Assembly (NCBI RefSeq): GCF_004114915.1 | Contig: NZ_CP022219.1 | Span: forward strand, 1,952,501 to 2,016,500 | DNA length: 64,000 bases | From: Bradyrhizobium guangxiense | GTDB taxonomy: Bacteria; Pseudomonadota; Alphaproteobacteria; Rhizobiales; Xanthobacteraceae | Direction of reading: 5' to 3' | Shown here: positions 34,541 to 43,105 of the stretch, one piece after another | How the letters are laid out: every line of letters starts with the position of its first letter | Position numbering within the stretch: position 1 is the first letter of the stretch | The notes under the pieces: generated by a model | Database searches by the model: none | What the model saw: only the letters and a program-made list of their open reading frames with translations | What the model was told of the DNA's origin: nothing | Translations under genes and position numbers: made by a program

Positions 34541-35416
34541 ATGACCTTGGCATTGTTGATCGCGGGGATTTTCGCCGTTCTGGCGGGTCTCCTTGCGATC
34601 CTGTTTGGCTTCTCCGTCAGGGAGTTCAGCCTCGGCAGCCCTCTCATAATCTCCGGCACGATCGCAGTCTGCTCCGGGATGTTACTGGCTGGCCTCTATG
34701 TCGTGGTCGCGGAACTGAAGGGGATCGCGCGCCGGCTGGCCGGCGCGCCGTCCGAGGTCCGGGTCAGGCCCGTGCTGCCGGGCCTCGCCGCATCAGGCAT
34801 TGCTGGGTCCGAGCCGATGCCCGTCTCGGCGGCGAGGACCGAGGCGGCACCGCCTCCGCCACCCGCAGGCCCTCCACCATGGCAGAGCGAAGCCGCCGCG
34901 CGCGAGCGTCCGCGTGCCGAGGCGCCGCCGGTGCTGGAAGCTCCAACGCCGCCCGCAGCCCCCGAAGCGCCGCGCCGGCGCAACCTGTTGTTCGCCTCGA
35001 CCTCGCGCAAGGAGCGCGAGCGCGCGGAGGCGAAGGCCATCGAGGACGCGCCGCCGCAACTCCCCGCTGAGCCCGGTGAGGCCCTGGACAGTCCGCCCGC
35101 AAGCTTTGACGATGCCTGGCCGAAGCCGGACCGCATGCGTCCGCCGGAGCCGCCGGCTGCTTTGCGCCGCCCGCCGCCGCGCTCGCCATCGGCTTTTGCA
35201 GAGCCCGCGGCGCCGCCTGCACCCGAGCCGCCGCCGCCACCACCACCTTCGCCAGCTGTCGAACAGCCGCCCGTCACCGTGCTCAAGTCCGGCGTCGTCG
35301 ACGGCATGGCCTATTCGCTCTATTCGGACGGGTCGATCGAAGCCCAGATGCCGGAGGGCATGATGCGCTTTGCCTCCATCGACGAGCTCCGCTCCCATCT
35401 CGACCAGCGCGGCTGA
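34541..35416 (+). CDS. Membrane protein with Pro/Ala-rich linker, likely stress-induced
   Basis: 291 residues from ATG 34541 after a GGGGGTGAG site. Two transmembrane helices at about 3-22 and 33-55. Then comes a long Pro/Ala/Glu-rich region (about 85-250) with up to eight prolines in a row, and a compact C-terminal motif of 45 residues (SGVVDGMAYSLYSDGSIEAQ, then RFASIDELRSHLDQ). The C-terminal motif looks like a small folded domain displayed in the cytoplasm. I do not recognise a family with a known role. An exact EcfG promoter lies upstream, suggesting general-stress induction. Confidence 0.8.
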   Translation: MTLALLIAGIFAVLAGLLAILFGFSVREFSLGSPLIISGTIAVCSGMLLAGLYVVVAELKGIARRLAGAPSEVRVRPVLPGLAASGIAGSEPMPVSAARTEAAPPPPPAGPPPWQSEAAARERPRAEAPPVLEAPTPPAAPEAPRRRNLLFASTSRKERERAEAKAIEDAPPQLPAEPGEALDSPPASFDDAWPKPDRMRPPEPPAALRRPPPRSPSAFAEPAAPPAPEPPPPPPPSPAVEQPPVTVLKSGVVDGMAYSLYSDGSIEAQMPEGMMRFASIDELRSHLDQRG

Positions 35417-35584
35417 GGCGGCCCGCGCCCGAGTCCGGTTGCGAAGTGCCCAAGTAAAGCGCCGCCGTTCAGCAGTAATCAGCCCGTCATCGTCAGTCGT
35501 CGTGTTCAGCCGAACGTATTCTTGACAGGGTATACTCCGACGTCGTCAATCCCGTGAGAGACGAGGCGGAGAAGGGTCGGGCGC

Positions 35585-36001
35585 ATGTCGGATGCGGGGG
35601 CGAAGAATTTCATCGAGCTGACGGCGAGCATCGTGTCGGCCTATCTCAGCAACAATGCGACGCCGGCGGCCGAGATCCCGAACCTGATCAGCCAGGTGCA
35701 TGGCGCCCTGGTGCGGGTGTCGTCGGGCCGCACCGAGACCGCGCCGCTCGAACCGGCCAAGCCGGCGGTCTCGCTGAAGAAGTCGATCGCGCCCGATTAT
35801 CTGGTGTGCCTGGAAGACGGCAAGCGCTTCAAGTCGCTGAAGCGCCATCTGCGCACGCAGTACAACATGACGCCGGAGCAATACCGCGAGAAATGGGGCC
35901 TGCCGGCCGACTATCCCATGGTGGCGCCGAACTACGCCGTGGCGCGCTCGCAGCTCGCAAAGCAGATGGGCCTCGGGCAGCAGCAGCGGAAGCGGAAATA
36001 G
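35585..36001 (+). CDS. mucR: MucR/Ros-family zinc-finger transcription regulator
   Basis: 138 residues, typical. N-terminal dimerisation/oligomerisation region (FIELTASIVSAYLSNNATPA, IPNLISQVHGAL). The DNA-binding part has YLVCLEDGKRFKSLKRHLRT (about 73-92), MTPEQYREKWGLPADYPMVA, then ARSQLAKQMGLG. Only C76 of the usual zinc cysteine pair is seen in this stretch; MucR proteins vary here. MucR regulators control exopolysaccharide, motility and symbiosis genes and often repress themselves by binding AT-rich sites. A TTGACA hexamer at 35522-35527 may be its -35 element. ATG at 35585. Monocistronic by appearance. Confidence 0.9.
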   Translation: MSDAGAKNFIELTASIVSAYLSNNATPAAEIPNLISQVHGALVRVSSGRTETAPLEPAKPAVSLKKSIAPDYLVCLEDGKRFKSLKRHLRTQYNMTPEQYREKWGLPADYPMVAPNYAVARSQLAKQMGLGQQQRKRK

Positions 36002-36049
36002 TCGGGCCTTGCGATCTTGTAGAGTGGACAAAGGCGCGAAGCGCCGCGC

Positions 36050-36478
36050 TCACGTCGCTTCGGCGAGCGCCTCTTTCGCATCGGTCTTGATGCGCTCGAC
36101 CATCGAGCGCAGGCCGTTGGACCGCTGCGGTGTCAGATGGTCGCGAAAGCCGAACTCGTTGAACACGGCGATCGCGTCGGTATCGAGGATCTGCTGCGGC
36201 GTGCGGCCCGAATAGAGCGCGAGCACGATCGCGACCAGGCCGCGCACGATATGCGCGTCGCTGTCGCCGCGATATTTCAGGATCGGTGCGCCATTGCTGC
36301 GGTCGACCAGCTTCTGCAGCCAGACCTGGCTGACGCAGCCGTTCACCTTGTTCGCGGCGGAGTGTTCCGCCTCCGGCATCGGTTCCAGGGTACGGCCGAG
36401 CTCGATGACATACCGGTAGCGGTCGTCCCACTCGTCCAGAAGCTCGAAATTGTCCCTGATTTCGTCGATCGTCGTCAT
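36050..36478 (-). CDS. sufE: SufE family protein
   Basis: 142 residues from ATG 36478. SufE accepts sulfur from the cysteine desulfurase SufS for Fe-S cluster assembly. The acceptor cysteine is C48 in NKVNGCVSQVWL, and the family pattern continues with SDAHIVRGLVAIVLALYSGR and FRDHLTPQRSNGLRSMVERI. The rest of the suf operon is not in the window, so the gene is detached. An in-frame extension upstream to 36574 overlaps the DUF5330 stop and lacks conservation. Confidence 0.92.
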   Translation of the reverse strand: MTTIDEIRDNFELLDEWDDRYRYVIELGRTLEPMPEAEHSAANKVNGCVSQVWLQKLVDRSNGAPILKYRGDSDAHIVRGLVAIVLALYSGRTPQQILDTDAIAVFNEFGFRDHLTPQRSNGLRSMVERIKTDAKEALAEAT

Positions 36479-36546
36479 GCTGGCCCACGGTTCCGCTTCC
36501 CGCCAATATAGGGATGCGAAGCGGTGAAATCGATAGGGTTTGGGGC

Positions 36547-36990
36547 CTAATTCGCCGGCTGCGGGCCGCGCCATTCCAGCGCGAGGTCGTCCTGGCTCAG
36601 GGTGTCGCGCGGCGCTTCGCTCGAGATGGCGTCGCCTTCGCCGACCATCGCGATCGAGCCGGTGTGGTCGGGCGCCTTCTTGTCGCTCTTCTCGTTCCTC
36701 TCGTTCTTGTCGTTGGTGATCTGCTCCTTCTTGTCGTTGATGATCTGGTAGAGCTTCTTCGCGCCGTCCTGGGCGCGCTGGCCGATGATGGTCGCGGCCT
36801 GTCCGCCGACCTCGCAGGCCGCCGGCTGACGCTTGCAGAACTGGGTCATGTCGGAGACGGCCGCCGTCGCAGCCTGAACCGCATCGGCAGCGCCGATCTG
36901 CGGCAGCTTGTCCGATTCGGGTGTCTTGTCCCGTGGCAGGAGCACCAGCACCAGCCCGAGCCAGAATGTGATGCGGAGCAGAAAGCGCAT
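36547..36990 (-). CDS. DUF5330 protein
   Basis: 147 residues. A signal-anchor or signal peptide (FLLRITFWLGLVLVLLPRD) leads into a helical region (ADAVQAATAAVSDMTQFCKR, CEVGGQAATIIGQRAQDGAK) with two cysteines that may form a disulfide. A Lys/Asp/Asn-rich tract (NDKKEQITNDKNERNEKSDK) precedes a short tail. This fits DUF5330, a small exported family of alphaproteobacteria with no known function. Located upstream of sufE in the same direction with 68 bp between. Confidence 0.8.
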   Translation of the reverse strand: MRFLLRITFWLGLVLVLLPRDKTPESDKLPQIGAADAVQAATAAVSDMTQFCKRQPAACEVGGQAATIIGQRAQDGAKKLYQIINDKKEQITNDKNERNEKSDKKAPDHTGSIAMVGEGDAISSEAPRDTLSQDDLALEWRGPQPAN

Positions 36991-37379
36991 CTTGTCGACC
37001 TGTATGTAGATCCCGTCCGCGGCGATGGTCCGCGCGCGTTTCGACCTAGCAACTCTCGATAAATCGCAACTGATTGCCTTGAGCTTAATTTGCCGGAAAT
37101 TGACGCAAAATTCTTCGGGATCGACGATGTCGTAAATTTTCGATTGACGCCGAGACCCGTGATTCTGCTGGCGGACAAATCCACCAAATCGAAACCATGA
37201 GCGGGAAGGTGAAACCCTGTGTTCACCATCCTCGCCGAAGACGTCGCCAAATCGTCTAAAAAGCCCGGCGATGTCCCGGCGCCCGGCCGCACGCCGCGCC
37301 GCCTTAGCACTCGTTTAAGGTCGCTCTGACACGGTGGCTCAACGACAAGGAGGCGTTCCGGCGCGTCTTCTCAGGACGA
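36991..37379. other. 389-bp divergent intergenic region
   Basis: Between the DUF5330 gene and the histidine kinase. AT-rich around 37060-37145. I looked for CtrA-type TTAA-N7-TTAA sites because the kinase is DivJ-like and found none. Several short frames are not coding by composition. Confidence 0.4.
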
Positions 37380-39296
37380 TTGAGCCGAAGCGCGAGACCC
37401 GTGACAGTTTTGAGTATCATCCGCGATTGTCTCGATGCGCTGCTGCATCCCTCCGCGCGTTACGATGCGCTGATGCGAGCGCGCCATCGTGCCTTCATGG
37501 CGCCGCGGCTGCTGGGCAGCCTGGCTGCCTTTGCCGCATTTCCGGTCTATCTCGCCATGCGTGGCGCGCCGAGCGCGCTCGAGGTCGCCGCCTTCGCCTG
37601 GCTGATCGCACCCATCCTGCTGTCCTGGTTCCTGTCGCGCACCGGCCGCTATGAAGGCGCGCATGTGTTGTCGTCGCTGGCGCTCGCCGGCCTGATCATG
37701 GCGGTCGCGGGCACCACGGGCGGCATCGAATCCTTCGCCGCGGTCTGGCTCGTCGTGGTTCCGCTCGAAGCCGCGCTGTCGGCCTCGCGCCGCGTCGCCG
37801 CCTTCGCGTCATTGCTCGCACTGTCCTGTGCGGGACTCCTGATCCTCGGCAGCCAGCTCGGCTGGCTGCCGTCGGCAGACATCAGTGCCGCAGAACGCGG
37901 CGTGCTGATGGCCTGCGGCGTCGCCTCGGCGACGCTCTATGCTGCGGCTCTCGCCTTCGGCGCCGAATCGCTCGCGCGCACCAGCGTCGCGCTGCTCTCG
38001 CGCGAGGAGGAGCGCTACCGTCTGCTGGCCCGCAACATGAGCGACGTGATCTCGCGGCATCAGCGCAACGGTGCGGTGCAGTTCATCTCGCCGGCGGCCG
38101 AGGCCATGCTCGGCACGTCAGTGGCGCAACTGCTCGGTCATGGCCTGTTCGACCGCGTCCATGTCGCCGATCGCCCGGCCTATCTCACGGCACTTTCCGA
38201 TGCCGCGCGCGGCGATGTGCGCAGCGTCGAGATCCGGCTGCGGCGTGAACCCGATGGTTCGGAGCGCGGCCAGGTCGATTTTCTCTGGGTCGAGATGCGT
38301 TGCCGCCCCCTCGAGCGGGACATGGGCCAGAATCCTCACAGCGAGGCCACGCGCGAGGCCGAGGTCGTCGCCGTGATGCGCGACGTCACCGACCACAAGC
38401 TGTCCGAGCAGGCGCTGGATCAGGCGCGCAGCGCCGCGGAAGCGGCCGATGCCGCCAAGACGCGCTTCCTCGCCACCATGAGCCACGAGTTGCGGACGCC
38501 GCTGAACGCCATCATCGGCTTCTCCGAGATGATTGCGCAGGAGCAGACCCTGATGCTGGGTGCGGCCCAGCGCCGGGAATATGCCCAGCTCATCAACGAT
38601 TCCGGCCAGCATCTCTTGTCGGTCGTCAACGGCATTCTGGACATGTCGAAGATGGAGTCGGGCAATTTCGAGATCGCGTCCGAGCCGTTCGCGCCTCGCG
38701 CCTCGCTCTTGCATTGCTGCAATCTGCTGGCGCTGAAGGCGCGGGAGAACGGCATCGACCTCATCACCGACGCGCCGCAGGACCTGCCGGTCATGACCGG
38801 CGATCCCAGGGCCTTCAAGCAGATCGTGCTCAATCTCGTCGCCAACGCCATCAAGTTCACCGAACGCGGCGGTCAAGTTTCCGTTTCCGCTGCGGTGACC
38901 GGCTCCCAGCTGATGCTGCGCATCGGCGACACCGGCGTCGGCATCGCGCCCGACGATCTCAAGCGCATCGGCGCGCCGTTCTTTCAGGCGGGCAGGACCT
39001 ATCAGCGTCGTCACGAAGGCACCGGCCTCGGACTTTCGATCGTGAAGAGCCTCGTGGCGTTGCATCTCGGCGAATTGACGGTACAAAGCAGGCTGGGGGA
39101 GGGCACCGCCGTCACCGTCAAGCTGCCGCTCCTCTACACCCCGCCGCAAGCCAAGCCGGCCGAGAGCAAGATCGCGACGCTGGCGCCGGTGCTGCGCCAA
39201 GACCTTCACGGTCAAGAACTTCAAGGTCAGGAGCTTCAAGACCGCGCTCACGACCAGACTCAGGACCAACCCGCTCTGGTGAAGAAAAGTGCCTAA
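37380..39296 (+). CDS. PAS-containing membrane sensor histidine kinase (DivJ-like)
   Basis: 638 residues from TTG 37380, with AGGA just upstream; GTG at 37401 is an alternative. Six or so hydrophobic segments fill residues 42-195 as a membrane sensor; a PAS domain lies at about 209-340 (YRLLARNMSDVISRHQRNGA). The HisKA domain has H369 in FLATMSHELRTPLNAIIGFS. The ATPase domain has an N box (LNLVANAIKF), DTGVGIA and GTGLGLSIVKSL. The architecture and length match DivJ/PleC-type cell-cycle kinases, which phosphorylate DivK/PleD, but no response regulator is adjacent. The C-terminal 25 residues are Gln/His/Asp-rich repeats. It overlaps the next start by 8 bases. Confidence 0.87.
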   Translation: MSRSARPVTVLSIIRDCLDALLHPSARYDALMRARHRAFMAPRLLGSLAAFAAFPVYLAMRGAPSALEVAAFAWLIAPILLSWFLSRTGRYEGAHVLSSLALAGLIMAVAGTTGGIESFAAVWLVVVPLEAALSASRRVAAFASLLALSCAGLLILGSQLGWLPSADISAAERGVLMACGVASATLYAAALAFGAESLARTSVALLSREEERYRLLARNMSDVISRHQRNGAVQFISPAAEAMLGTSVAQLLGHGLFDRVHVADRPAYLTALSDAARGDVRSVEIRLRREPDGSERGQVDFLWVEMRCRPLERDMGQNPHSEATREAEVVAVMRDVTDHKLSEQALDQARSAAEAADAAKTRFLATMSHELRTPLNAIIGFSEMIAQEQTLMLGAAQRREYAQLINDSGQHLLSVVNGILDMSKMESGNFEIASEPFAPRASLLHCCNLLALKARENGIDLITDAPQDLPVMTGDPRAFKQIVLNLVANAIKFTERGGQVSVSAAVTGSQLMLRIGDTGVGIAPDDLKRIGAPFFQAGRTYQRRHEGTGLGLSIVKSLVALHLGELTVQSRLGEGTAVTVKLPLLYTPPQAKPAESKIATLAPVLRQDLHGQELQGQELQDRAHDQTQDQPALVKKSA

Positions 39297-39993
39297 GAAG
39301 TCTGCCAAGGACGAAACTGCTCGGCGCCGCCGTGGCGCCAAGGCTGCGGTTGTCGACGTCGAGACCGAGCGCAACCTCGTGATGCGCGTGCTGTTGCACA
39401 GCCCCAAGGACACGCTGGCAGGTCTCGTCGCCGTCGCTGCGATCAGCGCGATCGTTGCCAATGCGCTGTTCCTGCAGACCGGCCGGCATCCGGCGCCGAT
39501 GTTCGGCACCGTGATCAATCTGCCCGCGCCGTCATCCGTGCCGCTGTCCAATCCCCTGCCGCGTCCGCGCCCCGTCGGCGCCGATCCCTCGCCGCTGGAG
39601 CCGCGCGCGACGGAGTTCCGCGCCGAGCCAAAGCCTGCCGAGCGGACTGCCGAGAAGCCGGTGGAAAAACCTGTCGAGGCGACCGCATCGACGCGCGCAA
39701 ACGATCCGATGGCTAATCTGGTCCGGCAGACGACCTCGACGCCGCCCTCCGCGATGCGTCCGCCGGCGCCGATTCCCTCGCCGCAGAGCCCGGCCGCACG
39801 GCGTATCGCCGGCGTGCAGCGCGCGCTGTCCGAATATGGCTACGGCAATCTGAAGATCACGGGCGCGATGAACGGCGAGACCCAGTCCGCGATCCAGAAG
39901 TTCGAGCGCGAGCACAAGATGCAGGTCACCGGCCAGCTGTCCGATCGGCTGCTGCGCGAGCTCGGCGCCGCGATCGGCCATTCCGTCGAATAA
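39289..39993 (+). CDS. Peptidoglycan-binding domain protein
   Basis: 234 residues from a GTG start that overlaps the kinase stop by 8 bases, so the two are translationally coupled. A basic cytoplasmic leader (PKKSAKDETARRRRGAKA), one transmembrane helix (about 43-62), then a Pro/Glu-rich spacer and a C-terminal PG_binding_1 domain (about 170-230: AGVQRALSEYGYGNLKITGA, SAIQKFEREHKMQVTGQLSD). The bitopic layout suggests the domain contacts peptidoglycan. Coupling to a DivJ-like kinase hints that it serves as a wall-sensing or localisation partner; inferred from overlap only. Confidence 0.85.
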   Translation: MPKKSAKDETARRRRGAKAAVVDVETERNLVMRVLLHSPKDTLAGLVAVAAISAIVANALFLQTGRHPAPMFGTVINLPAPSSVPLSNPLPRPRPVGADPSPLEPRATEFRAEPKPAERTAEKPVEKPVEATASTRANDPMANLVRQTTSTPPSAMRPPAPIPSPQSPAARRIAGVQRALSEYGYGNLKITGAMNGETQSAIQKFEREHKMQVTGQLSDRLLRELGAAIGHSVE

Positions 39994-40145
39994 CGCGCAT
40001 CCCGCTGTCATTGAGGCGGATCAATTCCGGGCATCCCGCACCGGCAGACCATGCGCGTCCCGGAGGCGCGATTTGCTTGGGATCAATGACGCCGACAGCT
40101 GCGGGGAACATGATTGCGCATCTTCAAGGAAGAAGAGAGGGTGTC

Positions 40146-40355
40146 ATGTTCAAGGTCTCCGTTCTGGTCTGGATCATGCTCGGCACGACGCTGGCGGGCG
40201 TCAGCCTGATCGTGGTGCTGATGGTGCCGGGTTTCGCCGCCAACGCCATCAGGAACATCCCTTACGCGGTCGCAACGGGCTTTGCACTTGCAATGCCGCT
40301 GTCATACCTCGTCGCGCGCCAGATCAGCGGCGGGCAAGGCGTCGGCAAGGCGTGA
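40146..40355 (+). CDS. Small two-helix membrane protein
   Basis: 69 residues from ATG 40146, with GAGAGGG upstream. Two hydrophobic helices (about 4-28, VSVLVWIMLGTTLAGVSLIV, and 38-58) connected by a short loop (PGFAANAIRNIP). A short polar C-terminal tail follows. Function unknown. A longer in-frame start at 40011 is not supported by composition. Spacing to the DUF1491 gene is 53 bp in the same direction, so co-transcription is possible. Confidence 0.65.
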   Translation: MFKVSVLVWIMLGTTLAGVSLIVVLMVPGFAANAIRNIPYAVATGFALAMPLSYLVARQISGGQGVGKA

Positions 40356-40408
40356 CAATCGGACACTGACACTGGCGGCGGGCGCCACGCTGGCCTATCG
40401 TTCGACTC

Positions 40409-40753
40409 ATGCGTTTGAAATCCAACATATGGGTTGCCGCCTACCTGCGCCGGTGCCAGACCGAGGGCGTGTTCGGCGCGGTCCGCCGTCGCGGCGCCGA
40501 GGAGGCCGGGGCGGTGTTCGTGAAGGTGTCGCTACTCGACGGCCATGCGATGCTCTACGTGCCGGCGCCGCAGACCTCTTACGACGACGGCCGCCCCGTC
40601 GATCGCTTCTTCGTGCCGGTCGCGCCGCAACCCTTGCCGGAGCACACCGTCGAGGAACGGCTGACCCGAGAAATCCGCTTCGACCCGGATGCCTGGATCG
40701 TCGAGACTGAAGACCGCGCGGGCCGGCATTTCCTGGAACTGGCGAAGGCCTGA
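40409..40753 (+). CDS. DUF1491 family protein
   Basis: 114 residues. The DUF1491 pattern is clear: MRLKSNIWVAAYLRRCQTEG, then VRRRGAEEAGAVFVKVSLLD and FDPDAWIVETEDRAGRHFLE. The family is small, soluble and alphaproteobacterial, with no known function. Start ATG 40409. A dispersed two-hairpin repeat begins just after the stop codon. Confidence 0.88.
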   Translation: MRLKSNIWVAAYLRRCQTEGVFGAVRRRGAEEAGAVFVKVSLLDGHAMLYVPAPQTSYDDGRPVDRFFVPVAPQPLPEHTVEERLTREIRFDPDAWIVETEDRAGRHFLELAKA

Positions 40754-40755
40754 TC

Positions 40756-40859
40756 AAAGCATGATCCGGAAAAGTGCGAAGCGGTTTTCCGTAACGATCA
40801 TGCGCAAACAACAACCTAAAGCGCGATGACGATTCACCTGGATTTCATCGCGCTTTAGA
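40756..40859. repeat. Two-hairpin dispersed intergenic repeat, copy 2
   Basis: Nearly identical to 3396-3497, with the same first dyad (GCATGATC-CGGAAAA ... TTTTCCG ... GATCATGC) and second dyad (AAAGCGCGATG / CATCGCGCTTT). It sits 2 bp after the DUF1491 stop and before the convergent DUF2336 stop at 40904. Confidence 0.85.
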
Positions 40860-40903
40860 CCACGCATGACGAGTTCGTGGCGCGAGCGACCGTATCGGAT
40901 GCG

Positions 40904-41884
40904 TTACCGTTCCGACGATCCGCCAGTGCTCGTCCGCACCGCCGCGCTGGAGCCCGGCTGCACGCCCGGCCGCGTCTGGCTCGCGCCGGCGCGGGCGCGC
41001 TGGCGTTCACCGTCATGCAGTGACGACTGGTATTTTGCGCGCGTCACGGCGAGCGTCGAGCCGCGCCAGGCTGCCAGCATCACCAGCGCCGAGCGGTCGC
41101 TGAGGCGGTCGTAGAGCCGCGACAGCCGGTACACCTCGTTCACGGAGGTGCCGATCGCCGGCTTGAAGAACAGCAGGATGCGCTGGAAGTTCGGGCTCGG
41201 CATATCGAGCGCGCGCGCGGCGACAGCGAGCGCTTCACCGCCGGCGTCGTCGACGATCTGGGCTGCGACGCGCGAGGGCAGGATCAGGCTGTCGCCGAGC
41301 TCCAGGGTGAAGTTCTCGACGTCGCCCGCGATCGCCGCCATCTCCAAAATCTGGATCGCGCGCTTGGCACGGACGGTCGGGATTCTCGGCGCGGCCTTCA
41401 GCGGGGTCTGCGCCAGATTGTGCAGGATCAGCGTGCGCTCGGAGGCGCCGGCGCCGAAGAACATGTCGTGGATCTCGGCGGCGTCCTTCGGCTGCATCGC
41501 CATGTTGGTGGCGGCCATGCGCAGCTCGGTATCCGAGGGTGTGCGGACCGGCGCGGGGGTGGGAACGGGCGCGGGAGTCTCGCGCGCCAGGGGAACCCTG
41601 CGACCTTCCTGGGCTGCGACCAGCCCGAGCTTCTGCAGCACCGGGACGGGCGTCTGCGGATAGATCGCGAGCTTGGCCTTGATGGCCGCGCGCGTCGCAT
41701 CGTCGACCTGGTCGATCAGCCGTGTCGCCAGCTCGGTGAACTGACGCTGCTCGTCGTCGCTGTGGATGCGGGTCTGGACATAGAGGTCGGTCAGCACGCG
41801 CAGCAGCGTCGGGCGAACATCGACGCCTTCGCGACGGGAGAGGGACATCAGCCCGTCGAATCCGGGAAACAGCGACTTGGTCAT
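40904..41884 (-). CDS. DUF2336 domain protein, second paralog
   Basis: 326 residues from ATG 41884; a TTG seven codons upstream (41905) has a better GAGG site and is a real alternative. Helical throughout with the family pattern TDLYVQTRIHSDDEQRQFTE, LIDQVDDATRAAIKAKL and ASERTLILHNLAQTPLKAAP. Shares family but only modest sequence with the gene at 3509-4609. No signal peptide. Function unknown. An inverted TTAA pair that fits the CtrA consensus lies 55 bp upstream of the ATG, suggesting cell-cycle or motility-linked expression. Confidence 0.78.
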   Translation of the reverse strand: MTKSLFPGFDGLMSLSRREGVDVRPTLLRVLTDLYVQTRIHSDDEQRQFTELATRLIDQVDDATRAAIKAKLAIYPQTPVPVLQKLGLVAAQEGRRVPLARETPAPVPTPAPVRTPSDTELRMAATNMAMQPKDAAEIHDMFFGAGASERTLILHNLAQTPLKAAPRIPTVRAKRAIQILEMAAIAGDVENFTLELGDSLILPSRVAAQIVDDAGGEALAVAARALDMPSPNFQRILLFFKPAIGTSVNEVYRLSRLYDRLSDRSALVMLAAWRGSTLAVTRAKYQSSLHDGERQRARAGASQTRPGVQPGSSAAVRTSTGGSSER

Positions 41885-41938
41885 GGAGAGATACGCGACC
41901 TGCAAAACATCCTCGCCGCCAGCCTATCGCAGGCTCCT

Positions 41939-41953
41939 TTAAAGCCTCGTTAA
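41939..41953 (-). promoter_or_regulatory. Candidate CtrA-binding site
   Basis: TTAA at 41939-41942 and TTAA at 41950-41953 with a 7-nt spacer match TTAA-N7-TTAA; on the minus strand the first half reads TTAAC, as in the consensus. It lies 55 bp upstream of the ATG of the DUF2336 gene (34 bp from the alternative TTG). A looser pair, TTAA-N13-TTAA, is at about 42063-42083 before the divergent small gene. Confidence 0.5.
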
Positions 41954-42138
41954 GAAAAACGAGCCGTGAAGCCGAACGCTCGATTTGAAGCGGTCTCGTG
42001 CCGCAACGGGACGTCGCGGCCGGTCCGTGCGGATACGGTCCGAACGCGGCGTTTACATCCCGTTAACCATGAGCTGATCTTAATGACTGCCATGTTGCAG
42101 GGGCGCGTTCGGTCGCGCGGCAATTGAAGAGAGCTGAC

Positions 42139-42327
42139 ATGGGGACCATCATTGAATTTCCGGCCGGTCGCCGGGTGGGCTCGTCGGGGGATGTCGCTCC
42201 GCGCGCGGACATGGGAACGGTCCTGATCCTTCCCGTCATCCGTATCGAGCGCGAGGCAGATGAAACCAGCGGCGACCGCGGCCCTGAGCAGGGCACAGCG
42301 CCGGGGCGTCGTCGCCGCCGTCGCTGA
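42139..42327 (+). CDS. Small hypothetical protein
   Basis: 62 residues from ATG 42139, preceded by GAAGAGAG. Begins MGTIIEFPAGRRVGSSGDVA, then ADMGTVLILPVIRIEREADE, and ends in a run of six arginines. The MGTIIEFPAGRR opening recurs, to my memory, at the start of small proteins in Bradyrhizobium. No membrane segment. Function unknown. Lies just upstream of a lipoprotein gene, 16 bp apart, same strand. Confidence is moderate because it is short. Confidence 0.6.
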   Translation: MGTIIEFPAGRRVGSSGDVAPRADMGTVLILPVIRIEREADETSGDRGPEQGTAPGRRRRRR

Positions 42328-42343
42328 CATCCGGCTTCATGCC

Positions 42344-43105
42344 ATGCCGGACACCATCCGCCAGCTCCGGCCCGTCCTGTCGGCCGTTCTGCTCGCGTTG
42401 CTTGCTGCGACCTTGGGTGCGTGCAGCGGCGGCGATTTCGGCCGCACCCGCGCCGACATGCGCAGCGACGACATGCATCGCTGGCTGGGCGCGGAGGTCA
42501 CCTCCAGCGTCGGCCTGAAGCCTTCGCAATTTCAGCTCACCGACGAGGAGCGCCAGCTGCGCGACCTCGCCTATCCCATGATCGAGCCGCCGCTGTCGCG
42601 CCCCGCATGGAAGAGCGTGTTTGGCGACTACAAGGCGATGCCTTCGCCCTGGCGCCAGAAGGTCGTGTTCGACCGCACCATGTACGGGCGCACGCTGATC
42701 GACGAGCCGCACCGCTCGCATTCCTCGCGCTATGCGCAGCTGATCGAGGACGTACGCAACGACATCCCCCGCTTCGAGCCGTTCTTCGCTAGCGCGATCC
42801 GCGTCATCGACCTCGACAGGAAGCGCGACGCCAGCATGGCGCGCGTCTCCGCGCTCTCGCCGAGGGAGAAGGAGGACGCGGTCGCGCGCATGCAGGAGAA
42901 CTCGCTGATCGTGCAGTGGGTGCAGCAGTGCCTCGAGCAGCGCATCTCGTCCTATCGCTGGGCGCTGGAGCGCCTGGTGATCCAGGCGCCCGACGGCATG
43001 GCCGCCGACGCCGACCGCCTGATCGGCGAGCTCGCGGCCCAGACCGCCAACCCGCCGGTCGCAGGCCAGCCGCCCTACGGCCGCGCGGTCATCTCCAAGG
43101 GTTGA
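42344..43105 (+). CDS. Conserved lipoprotein
   Basis: 253 residues from ATG 42344; an upstream in-frame ATG (42260) would overlap the preceding small gene. Lipobox LAATLGAC places the lipidated cysteine at about residue 27, so the mature protein is anchored to a membrane. The mature part is helical and polar (SSVGLKPSQFQLTDEERQLR, MARVSALSPREKEDAVARMQ) with conserved Trp and Cys (VQWVQQCLEQRISSYRWALE). I do not know the family; it appears as a conserved hypothetical in relatives. Position before the porin is not clearly an operon (203 bp apart). Confidence 0.8.
   Translation: MPDTIRQLRPVLSAVLLALLAATLGACSGGDFGRTRADMRSDDMHRWLGAEVTSSVGLKPSQFQLTDEERQLRDLAYPMIEPPLSRPAWKSVFGDYKAMPSPWRQKVVFDRTMYGRTLIDEPHRSHSSRYAQLIEDVRNDIPRFEPFFASAIRVIDLDRKRDASMARVSALSPREKEDAVARMQENSLIVQWVQQCLEQRISSYRWALERLVIQAPDGMAADADRLIGELAAQTANPPVAGQPPYGRAVISKG

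Noticed and set aside
35508..35550. A full sigma-70 promoter before mucR
   Set aside because: TTGACA is good, but no -10 hexamer at 16-18 nt is convincing (GTCAAT only), so only the -35 is mentioned.
38118..39551. A 477-codon frame antisense to the histidine kinase
   Set aside because: Shadow of a high-GC gene; no recognisable domain.
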